Assembly (NCBI GenBank): GCA_947579665.1
Contig: OX388345.1
Coordinates: 32,455,849 to 32,519,848 of the forward strand
Length of the DNA stretch: 64,000 bases
Source of the DNA: Sympetrum striolatum
Taxonomy: Eukaryota > Arthropoda > Insecta > Odonata > Libellulidae
Direction of reading: 5' to 3'
Below are positions 49,674-58,760 of this stretch, piece after piece. Positions within the stretch are counted from its first letter, which is position 1; the number at the start of each line of letters is the position of its first letter. The notes beneath the pieces were generated by a model. It ran no database searches and was not told where the DNA came from. It was given only the letters and a program-made list of their open reading frames with translations. The position numbers were made by a program, and so were the translations under genes.

Positions 49674-49848
49674 TTGGATGAAGTTTTCTCGGGCTTCTAA
49701 CCGGGTCGTCTCGTGGTGTAACACCGACGTTTCGGCCACTGTCACCGCATCCATCTTCACCCTGAAGATGACTGCGGTGACAGTGACCGAAACGTCGGTG
49801 TTACACCACGTGACGACCCGGTTAGAAGCCCGAGAAAACTTCATCCAA
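49674..49848. mobile_element. 175-bp near-perfect inverted repeat (PLE-like foldback)
   Basis: The 86-base arms 49674-49759 and 49763-49848 are reverse complements with four mismatches and only CCC between them. Each arm contains CCGAAACGTCGGTGTTACAC next to GGTGACAGTG and GAAGATG, words typical of Penelope-like element termini. PLEs are known to carry terminal repeats in inverted arrangement. Because of the symmetry, both strands show almost the same short open frame (about 49623-49917); I do not call these genes. A 12-base AAATTTTAATTT lies outside each arm (49664 and 49883) and might be a target duplication or simple AT-rich sequence. Confidence 0.7.
49758..49800 (+). ncRNA. Hammerhead-ribozyme-like motif, copy 2
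   Basis: In the right arm of the inverted repeat, CACC (49758-49761) pairs with GGTG (49797-49800) as stem I. CTGAAGA is at 49762-49768. ACTG (49771-49774) pairs with CAGT (49781-49784) in a weak, interrupted stem II. GAAA is at 49789-49792, the self-complementary ACGT at 49792-49795 would be stem III, and C49796 sits at the cleavage site. The matching arm on the minus strand has GTGAAGA, so its first core base is lost. A minimal stem III would require pairing between two RNA copies. Confidence 0.4.
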
Positions 49849-50242
49849 CTGACAATTCACCGGGAAAGCCTGAAGTCTTATCAAATTTTAATTTATTGGT
49901 ACCACAGAACAAAATAAAGAGAATTCTAATCCCGCAGACTTGGCAAATGGTGTTGATCCGCTATAGAACCTTTTGATTGCCCGTTATTTAGATTTGAATG
50001 TGTGTGAATTAATAATTTCCAATCACCGTCTTCATCTTCGAATACAAATGTGTCGCTATTTTATTCACCGTAAAATCGTTCTTGACCTTTATCAAACAAT
50101 ACATTGGGTGTTTCATCATTCATCATTCCCATGCTCACATTTCATCATTCCCATCTCCTAATTAGGCGATCCCAACATCCGTCTTTCTGAATGAATCCCT
50201 TCGCTCGTTATTTCATTCTGCGCATAACTCTGGTACCCTTCG

Positions 50243-50346
50243 AACCTGTTATTTACGTTCGTTGGTTGCCTTCAATTCAACGTTCCGAAGCGGTTACTAT
50301 GTCAGGTCGTTTATGATGTATACTTAGCGGTTCTTACGAAGAATCG
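50243..50346. repeat. Unclassified dispersed repeat E, partial copy 3
   Basis: CCTGTTATTTACG, TTGGTTGCCTTCAATTCAAC, GTTCCGAAGCG and GCGGTTCTTACGAA align with the middle of the copy at 51555-51945 (CCCATTATTTTTTATG, TTGGTTGCCTTCAATTCGGC). Only the central part can be followed. Confidence 0.6.
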
Positions 50347-51554
50347 GGGGAGTTCGCCGTTAGAGGGATTTATGGCAAATTCCGAGCACAAATTGCAATG
50401 TTCTAGAAGTGGGAACAATCACCTTGACCGTTCAGATGCCTCGGGGAAATCGCTAGATTTAGATTTCTTTGTAAAGGGCGAGGGTTCCCCGTGAGCAAAT
50501 ATTTTTACGTTTTGTTATCATTGTGATAGGAAATAAACCCTTTCATGTCACACAACGAATCCTTCTTCCTTTATGGTTTTGATTGGTTTAGATAAATACT
50601 TTATTGAAATCCATTCTTAACTAATGAGAAACATATCTAAAACTGGGCTTTATATTTTTTGACGGTTGTAACTAAAATTTAAATGAAGAAAGAAAGTAGG
50701 AAATATAAAAATGAGTGTCAGGAACAAGCAAGAAAATGTACCAGCAAGAACAAACTTTGACATCAAATTAGCATAGATAAGCGGTAAAATAAAACCAAAG
50801 AATAAAATAAGCAAATGAAAACAAAAACATTAGAATAATGAAACAATAAGAAACCTTAAAAAGATTACATACCCTCATAGTTACTGAAAATTTTGCAAGA
50901 GGTAACGTCACTTGTCTATCGAAAATGTAATAACATTTCACATAGTATTTTTGTCGGCATATAATTATGTTACGTTTTGAACAGTTTAATACTGAATCAA
51001 TAACGTGAATGCATCACGTTACTGATCGGTTACTAAAGAGAATGATCCTCAGCCCATCTCGAGAGTGACTTTCTTGAATGAGACGCAAAAGGCTTGACGC
51101 TCTCTCCCCCAAACGCCCACTGCAATGATTTGCTTTGGTCTTCTTTCTGGTGGGTGATCAAAACCAGTTTCTCTTCGCATGTAAAGTGCATTTCCGTCGA
51201 AATCACGAATGTTCTGTCCCGAGAATGGCCTGGAAAATGTTACAAGGAGATGGCTTTTGAAAGGTCCGATATGTACTCCGTGTTCTTATGGATGAAAAAC
51301 CGGAATCCGATCTAATTGAACGGAGATACCCGAACATGCAATGCTATGTTCCTCTTCAGTACGATATCATTTAGTACGCCGTTGGATCATAATTTATTAT
51401 AATCGTTCAATTCGTTTTACAAGGGAAATATTCTCCATCTCCATATCACAGCCATTTTGAGGTACATATTTTTTATTTAAAGGTCTCCGAACGCCTCTCG
51501 TACGATAAATCTGGGAGGGCCTTTACATCTTTCGCTTCGATCAACTTGGATACA
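50347..51554. other. Non-coding spacer
   Basis: 50600-51000 is very AT-rich. The short frame at 51094-51315 has no motif. Confidence 0.5.
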
Positions 51555-51945
51555 AATTATTGGACCACGGTCGAAAATTCGGTCCACGAAAATTGGGTCT
51601 AACTCGAAAAAGATGTCGTAAACATTTCACCGAATGCAGTCCAAAATAACATGCTTCCTGTAGGTCTAACACCCTTCTCTAAATAACTATAAATTGCTGA
51701 CCTTTTACTTAATTTCGTGAATAATTTTAGATTCCGCCTAACCCATTATTTTTTATGCTCCTTGGTTGCCTTCAATTCGGCGTTCCAAAGCGTATTGCCG
51801 TGTTAGGATGCCTATTGTGATGGATGTTTGGTGGTTCCTAAAGGTTTTCGAACGGATTTATTACGCATTTAAACTCAAATTATGCTTTTATCTCGGTGTG
51901 AATACGCACACCTCTACCACTTAGCCTTAGAGCGGATACGTGAAT
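51555..51945. repeat. Unclassified dispersed repeat E, copy 2
   Basis: This is the best-preserved partner of the segment at 45515-45905, with the central part also found at 50243-50346. All three copies lie within 6.5 kb in the same orientation. This suggests either local segmental duplication or a low-copy family. No coding capacity is visible. Confidence 0.75.
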
Positions 51946-53767
51946 AAGATTTCTTTTCCGAGAGAAGGGGTTCACTTGGTATCTGCCGCTTAGTATCTTT
52001 TGGTTGATTTCCGGCATCTGGGAGAATTGGAAGTAAAGGATTCAATGTTTCGCGAGACCTCTTTGTCGTATCACGTATAAGAATTAATTACTCTAAAGTT
52101 TTCTTAGAATATCTCTGTAACATTTTAGTTCGAAAACAGTTTTACTCTTAATACATTATTTTATTATTTAAACTTTATTGTAAACTACTAACCTATTTGA
52201 AGATTAGTAATGATCACGATATGTCAAATATCGATTAGCAATCGATTAGTCGATCGTTGAAGGATACTCGATATCCGAAGAATATTTGAAGCGGAGAAGA
52301 AACTGATATTTCCTTATTCTTCTGTCTGCACTGTGTTGTGCCTAACATAAGATCGGTGCCAACCTCTAAACCTACCTCTTCTATACTTTGGAGTGGGTAG
52401 TCGGCATACTAAACAAGGTAAGAGTTGAATAGTTTATTTTGTCTTTCCTCGATTAGAATTGTATTCTTGCGCTGATTAATAAGGTCTTTGTAAGTATACA
52501 TCCTAATTTGAAAGTAGTTTATGTTCATATCCGTAATCATAACAACTGCCGAGGAGATATGAATGGTAATTTCAAGAAATAATCATAACTTCAGTGATTT
52601 TAATTGATGAGACTTTGCCTTACTTCGTGAAATGCGATAGAGAAAGAAATAATAATAATTCTTATTTTCCACAAAAAAATTACTTCGACCTGTTTTTACT
52701 ATATGACAACTGAAGATGATTTAGCGTTGTCGAAAATGGTCGAAACAAAAATTGTTTTGTAGAAATGAATATTTTATTTATTTCTCTATAACTATTTAAT
52801 TAGTATTTTAATTTATTTCTCTGTAACATGAGTGAATACATCGTGATTTCTCTGCTAAAATGCCCAATTTTTGAAATATTGTAGTCTTTTCGCGTCATTT
52901 ATTCCTTTTAATTCCTCTCCGTTACGCTAATAAACCTTCTCTGGAAAATTTATTCTTATTTCTTTCTCCCGTCACGCGTTTGGAGAGAGTGTGTGTGGGA
53001 GGAATGAGTCTCAGCCATCGCCATCAGAAGCATCAGAACATTAGTAGTCTCACCTCCACATCTTCCATCGATGGTCACAGGATTGGAATAAGGAAGGAAT
53101 AGGAACGGAATCACTTTTTACTTCGATTCAAGCTCCCTCAAGATTTCTTTATATCCTTTCCCGCCATCAAATATCCCTAAAATGTCCCCTCGATTCCTCA
53201 CCACGCGCGGTAGGTGCCTCTGGAAGCAGCCGGTATCTCACAACATCCGCGTCGCCTTGGGAATACTTATGGCTTCAGTCCGGTCGTTGACTAGATGCGA
53301 TCGGTTCGATTGCAGAACGAGTTTTTCTTATGATAAGTTCGATTGCTAAATATCTGATTTCCATTCCCGTCCGTCTGCATTTCGGTTTCGCTATTTTTTT
53401 CCCCGGCGGCGTTTGAATTTTGACGTTCTTATCCTTTTCTCATCGCGGTCCGATCCATAAATAGAAGTTTTATCGAGATTTAAATTGTTCACTTCTCAAT
53501 GCGAAAGATTGCTGACATGTACTGTAGTATTTTTTTTTAGATTGCTTAGTTGGTAAGAGCTGTCGTGTGATTGCATCGAGTGGAATGAGAGAGAAAAAAG
53601 TTAGATTTTTGCAATTTCCAATATTTACTCCCGAGTAGACAGCAAATAGTTTTCCTTGTTGTGTAGAATATATCATACTGTGCCGGAATCCGTGGGGAGC
53701 CACTATAAAGGAAAGTTAACTTTTTGATTTCCTTAGTATTTTTTATTTGGACGACTTCTTTCAACGG
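51946..53767. other. Non-coding stretch with PLE-like traces
   Basis: Near 52215-52280 several ATCGAT-type words cluster. A CpG-richer patch lies at 52970-53460. At 52704-52746 (+) GACAACTGAAGATGATTTAG is followed by GTTGTCGAAA and GTCGAAAC, which resembles the PLE terminal signature but does not fold as a clean hammerhead. Confidence 0.4.
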
Positions 53768-53807
53768 TAGCGAGTCATCTTCAGATCATCCGAAAGATGA
53801 CTCGCTA
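53768..53807. repeat. Perfect 14-bp stem hairpin with CTGAAGA on minus strand
   Basis: TAGCGAGTCATCTT (53768-53781) pairs exactly with 53794-53807 across a 12-base loop. On the minus strand the sequence reads CTGAAGATGACTCGCTACC and then TTGAAAGAAGTCGTCC. This is like a mutated copy of the CTGAAGATG...GAAACGTCGTC signature of Penelope-like ends. Confidence 0.6.
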
Positions 53808-55372
53808 AATATAATTTAAAAAATGCGAAAAAGAAATTTATTCTCTTTTACTTTACCATATTGTAGTTCAAAATTAATAATAATTCATATATAATTGCTA
53901 TTCATACATCTAGTTAGTTTATCGTTCTATTATTTTAATACGTGCGGTATGGATAAGGACTCATTTAGCGCAGACCAGTATTTGCTCATTTCCATTCTAG
54001 TTAGGAGTATTAGAGTGGATGGACGTAGTTCTTCTCTTTTATTGCTATCTAATTAGGGAATACTATCCGAGTAGTTTTAAGTATTTGATTTATTAAATTT
54101 TGAATCGGTATGAGACGAAATTTAGGAAATATTTTTTCCGATACAAAATTTTGAGGAGGATAGGGCACGTATTGCTGTATTTAGTTGTACTTGCGGGTAA
54201 ATGACTTTTCATTAGGCGAAACGCCACACAAGTGTTTGAATTTATTATTTTTGTCCATGACATCATTTTACTTCCATTATAAATCATATTTCAGATTTTT
54301 AGGTACATATAGTATACCAATAGCAAATTTATTGACCAGCTCATTAGAATATTTTCTACAATTAATCTACAATAAACTTCAGAAATAAAGAAAACGCATA
54401 AGTAAAGATAAAATGTTCGTTTCGCTTCTTGAATAACTTGCCATTCTCATTTTCAATAATATTTTGTCGGCATATATTCATTCTTTTTTTCTGTACTAAT
54501 ACTGCAGAATATATGAGGGTGATTTGGGGTTCATTTTTCGTGATTTAGTTTATATATTCGAATTAATTTTTATTTTAAATACGTTATTATAATATTTCCT
54601 TTAACTTTGTCTTTAAGAATGCATATATTACCTCCGAAATGCAATTAGTGTATAGAGTAATATAAAATAAACAGTCATTTTGGAGAAACGGTAATTATAT
54701 TAACTAAACTCAATAGAATACCTTTTTATTTTTATCTCTTTTCTAATCCATTTCTGTTTTCTTTCCAAGAAAAAAATCCCTCCTCACAGGTGAACATTTC
54801 AATCTGCAGTAACTCGGAAGTTTTCATTAACAATCTCGCGCTGTCCCTCATCGGAAGTATGCAATTTGAGAACTCCCTTTCGCAAATCCTTTCGAGGCTC
54901 GGATTTTTATCGTCTCCGTAGTTCCACTTTATGTTCAGCTTCCCTTATGACCGCGCAATAATTTGAGTTGCTTCCCGCGGTGCATTTTCAGCCCCAATCG
55001 AGCCATTGGTATTCTGCATGCCGGCGTGGGTTGCATGTAAGCATCCCCGCATTTTCCTTCCGTTGGTACGCAAAACAGGTTCCTCTCCTTTCACGGATAT
55101 GAGACGGACAAGTGCTCGACACAGAGACAAGCAATCACGTACTCCACGGGGCTCCAAACGGCTAAATTCTAATCTCGGGAGCGATGATTCTCGCTTTCTA
55201 ATCCTAAGCCATAGAAATCGTAAATGGGGAGATTGATGTTTCCTCTGTGGCGTCATAGATATTTCATCTACATCTCCATTTACATTCTCATCCTGCTTCC
55301 GGCTCTTGCCAGATCGCGTAAATACAAAGTGAACTCTGTATTTCGTTGAGCGTAGGCCATTGTTTGCTCAAA
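53808..55372. other. Non-coding stretch with a GC-richer patch
   Basis: 53810-54780 is AT-rich. 54840-55240 is GC-richer with overlapping frames on both strands (103 codons minus, 76 plus), without motifs. Confidence 0.5.
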
Positions 55373-55530
55373 AGGGTTTATCGTAGTAGTAGTAGTAGTA
55401 TTGCTAAAAGTGCTTCAACAGCTTAGGTCATTTCGCACATTGGCTCCCACCGGGAATCGAACCCGGGACCGCTTTCACCAAAGGCGAACGCGCTGTCCAC
55501 ATGACTATCCGGGAGCCCCCAGGGTTTATC
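55373..55530 (-). mobile_element. SINE-A, full-length tRNA-derived copy with 10-bp TSD
   Basis: The body is 55383-55520 on the minus strand, flanked by AGGGTTTATC at 55373-55382 and 55521-55530. The head (55442-55517) is 76 nt. Its ends GGCTCCC/GGGAGCC form a perfect 7-bp acceptor stem. CCGGG-TTCGATT-CCCGG forms a perfect T arm containing the B-box GGTTCGATTCC, and ATAGTCATGTGGACAGCGCG stands at the A-box. It is followed by about 40 bases of family-specific sequence and a (TAC)n tail. Two truncated relatives lie at 18811 and 32227. The clean TSD and intact cloverleaf suggest a fairly recent insertion. It is not a tRNA gene, because the head is fused to the SINE body and tail. Confidence 0.95.
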
Positions 55531-55765
55531 AATTGTACTCGCTTATATCTCCTTCATTTGACGGGTAGAGTTCCCGGGACCATAGTTCGATGAATGGAGT
55601 AATATTCGTTATTCTCTTGACACGTGATCATGGAATACGCATCTTTTCATTTAATTGTGTGCCATTCTTGTTTGTAGCTCTGATAATAGTTCCGTAAGGT
55701 GATTATTAAGGCGAGACTTTTAAATTTAGGTATATATCCCGCGAGCCGCCAGAGGCGTATGGCAG
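55531..55765. other. Spacer with a GC-rich motif
   Basis: GCGAGCCGCCAGAGGCGTAT at 55741-55760 forms a small CGCC/GGCG hairpin and directly abuts the tail of the LINE fragment at 55766. It may be the end of another repeat. I cannot name it. Confidence 0.4.
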
Positions 55766-56192
55766 GGGGAATAATTATTTATTTATTCAAAGATCCACGT
55801 ACTGTTTTGCGACCATATTACAGTGAATACAATTAACAAACAAAGAATATAACAAATTTAAAATTAATATGCATGATTAAACGAAATAAAATAGAAACAA
55901 CATAAACTAAAAATAGCATATACAGAATACAACCCAAACAGGAAAATATTTACAAGAATTTACAGACATTCATTTAAGAATGCGTCAAGCGACAGTCTGA
56001 AGTGTTCTATGGAGGGAGATGGGTAATTCTGAAGGTTTGGAAGTCTATATAGTAGGGAGCGTTGAGCAAGGGACAATCTAAATGTTGGAACATGGAGAAG
56101 AGGAGTTAGCTTAGTTACTCTAGGTGGAACATGGTAACTAAATATTGAAACTAATTCAGGGAAGTCAAAGTGGGAGCTTATTATATGAGATA
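55766..56192 (-). pseudogene. Non-LTR retrotransposon fragment: RT C-terminus plus 3' UTR
   Basis: On the minus strand an open frame from about 56190 to the TAA at 55959-55961 reads SHFDFPELVSIFSYHVPPRV, then LLHVPTFR, SLLYRLPNL and IEHFRLSLDAFLNECL. The order of HVPPR, a VP-R block, a basic S-R-L-N block and a final F-SL-F segment is the pattern of the C-terminal end of many insect LINE polymerases. After the stop comes about 170 bases of AT-rich 3' UTR and a TTTGAATAAATAAATAATT end, as in 3' ends of LINE transcripts. The fragment is 5'-truncated. Its upstream neighbour on the same strand, 56193-56465, is a family F copy. Confidence 0.75.
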
Positions 56193-56465
56193 ATAATAAT
56201 AAGAAATAATTATTAGAAGATTAAGAATGAAAATTCTTTTCTCTAACTAACCTGTTGTCAATTATTTCAATCAAACAAACAAATGATATATAGGTTAATA
56301 GAAATTTAGAGTAAAACTTTAGAAGAAGTGGATGTAAAAAAGCCTAAGTTATCATCTTAGGAAAAAAGGTTCACTACAGGAAAACACCCGCAAAGAAGCG
56401 GGGTGTAGCAAAACTGCGCAAACCTGCTGATAGTGCTAGCTAAAAGATATAGAGGAAAGCTGTGT
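56193..56465 (-). mobile_element. LINE-like 3' end, family F copy 2
   Basis: 56328-56465 aligns with 38856-38990. The minus frame 56357-56437 reads STISRFAQFCYTPLLCGCFP and then VVNLFS and a stop, matching TIDRFVQVFYTPLLSGCFP of copy 1 residue by residue. The hairpin ACACCCGC/GCGGGGTGT and the following CCTAAG/CTTAGG hairpin are kept although bases differ. The end toward 56193 is (TTA)n-like, as in copy 1, but lacks the CGCCCGAATAAAG word. It directly adjoins the RT fragment at 55766-56192. Confidence 0.65.
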
Positions 56466-56611
56466 ATAACATGCAAATCATTAAATGACCTTTACCGGAG
56501 AATGACCGATGCTGAATTATAGCATTTAGTCGATCTTTATCAGATTCAATGAAAAGCGTTATTCATGGGTAATTTCACTGCACTTACCTCGTTTTTTACC
56601 ACTTACAATTA

Positions 56612-56765
56612 ATACTAGTTGGCTTGGTGAGAAAACGGTGGCTACCTTCCACACTCCTCATATTGCCCGGCAAACTCCATCTCTTCCCATTTCGGTTGTT
56701 AATGGTGGAAGGGGTTAAGATCATGCCTTTGGGCTGATGACTTTACTGACAAGCAGATCAGATCG
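56612..56765 (+). mobile_element. SINE-D-like short repeat, copy 4
   Basis: TTGGCTTGGTGAG, CACACTCCTCATATTGCCC, GTGGAAGGGGTTAAG, GCCTTTGGGCTGATGACTTT and ACTGACAAGCAG follow the block order of the copy at 29488-29642. It is a nearly complete copy, ending in a degenerate GACA-type tail. Confidence 0.65.
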
Positions 56766-58714
56766 ACGGGTGTAGCAAGGTCGTTGAATTTAATTGTTTC
56801 TTTTCCCTTGAGATTCTATTCTTTCTCTTTGAGAGGGATAATTAAGTATTGTCTGTTATGAACTTCTTCGTCCTTGGAAAACATTTCTTTGCTGTCTTCA
56901 TTCTTCATCTTTTCCTCTCTTATTTAAACCGCATTGTCACCAATTATTAAAATGCAGTTTTTCGTTATTTCCAACGATTTCTAAGTAGATTCTGCTATAA
57001 CTAACAAGATATTTAAATGTAAATGTTTAAATATAAAATAAAGCAATCTGGTTGGGTATCTCTAATACCCCACTGATTTCGACTTGATTGAGCGTTTCCT
57101 TATCGTTTTGAACTACCAAACCCTATATTTTCGATATATTTGTGTTAGAGGCATTCACTTTCCCATATTTAGGCATTGACGCCGTTATTTCTTCTTCGTA
57201 ATTCTGCCCCCTCGCTTGCCCACTGTTTGCCACCGGACTTGAGTAAAAGGTTATAGCTACAAGGTTATCGTTGTATAAGTTATTGACCCCAAAATGTTTT
57301 CTTAAAATTTGAAATTACAATCAACATTTATTATTTATTTAAAATGTATTAGTCGATGCATTGGCAGTTTCTTCTATTAAAAGTAATGTATGAGAATATT
57401 TTAGGAACACTTACCATAATACTGATCTTAGTGATCAAATTACAGGAAGTATTGCAATTTTCACGTAGATACATCGTACTTCGTATGGTCATATCTCATA
57501 CTCATCGTTAATGGCTCAATTAATATTAATCCAACATACATTTTAAATGTATTCTAATGATTTCCTTCATTATCAAGTCTGCGAAGGTTTACAAACCTTT
57601 GCAAAGTAATTGCAGTTGCTATCATTGTTATTGCCGAAGATTGATACTGAAAGTATTATTTTATATTGCCAAAGGTGCAGCTTTTATGTGTCGGATTTTT
57701 ATATATCATATAATTCCGAGTGTAAAATCATACAATTATAATTTACTCGTACGAGTCTCAAAAGAATTTAAAAATGAATTTTAAATATTTTTACCTACTG
57801 ATGGGTTCTGATGATACCGAATTTTATATAATCTTATAAGCGATATTATATAAGTTGTACAGAGCAAAGAGCTCCGAATTGGAAAGGACTTGGGAGGCTC
57901 TCTGCTTAAATGTTTGAATGCCATATGAGGGCAAGGTTAAACCCGTAAAATGTCATGAGCAGAGGATTACGTGGTTTGAAGTGTGCCTGTTCATGTCTCC
58001 ATAAACTCTACTTGCTTTCCACCACCTTCAAATAATGACAAGTTGACGCTTTCTTAGAAATTTATATTGCTTGACGTAGCCTCTCACCGACCAACATTTC
58101 ATTTGTGTCTTGAGGAGATATTCATTATAAAATTTACTTCTTTCGTGCTTTCAAACAGCTCCTATCTTCGATTCTTAAATGTGACACATTCACCTTCTAG
58201 ATTTTAAGACATGGGTTGCTCTATCATAGATACAATGGGGAATAAAACTCTTCGTACCTTTCCAGTTATCTTTCTCATTATTATGGCCTTCTTCGAGGTA
58301 CCGTTGTCTCATATTGAGTATATCATGGATACTTTCCTATTTTATGCATGATTCATAAGAAATGACTTTGGTACTTACTTAGAAAGCATACAGGAGGATC
58401 GGAGGATACGTTGAGAGCTTAATCATTTTCATCATAAAGCGAAATTAACTATCTATTGTTTAGTTTCGCTGAGAGTGCTGTATCCAATTCTATGAAAGAG
58501 GTCTAACAATAAAACAGGTTTTAGATATACACTATGTATTTCGCAAACATGAACAAAATACAGCCTAGAATGATGCTAGGGATTAAAATCGTCATTGACT
58601 TATGTATATTCTATGGATAATCAATGCACGACCATTCAATGAATTTTTCTTGATGGATTACATCCAAAAATATCAATTAAAGAATTATCTTGTACTTTCC
58701 ACATAAGCTTCCAA
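56766..58714. other. Non-coding stretch, nothing supported
   Basis: AT-rich DNA with short motif-free frames only. Confidence 0.55.
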
Positions 58715-58760
58715 AATCAAACTACCGCTTTTGGCCTAAATAGCCATTATCAGGTGTGAC
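58715..58760 (-). other. PLE-like terminal motif (decayed hammerhead-like)
   Basis: On the minus strand, CTGATAATGGC, a short loop, GGCCAAAAGCGGTAG reproduces the general form CTGANGA-stem-GAAA seen elsewhere in the window. Two core bases have changed: the A in GATAA for G, and the CAAAA for CGAAA. It is best read as an old terminal fragment of a Penelope-like element. Confidence 0.35.

Noticed and set aside
49623..49917. Two similar protein frames on opposite strands
   Set aside because: They are the two arms of the same inverted repeat read from each end, so the similarity is structural.
55383..55402. CRISPR or satellite array from trinucleotide repeats
   Set aside because: The (TAC)n run is the tail of a SINE; no spaced direct repeats of CRISPR type exist in the window.
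55442..55517. Functional tRNA gene
   Set aside because: The cloverleaf is good, but it is fused to a SINE body and tail inside a TSD, and truncated relatives occur elsewhere.
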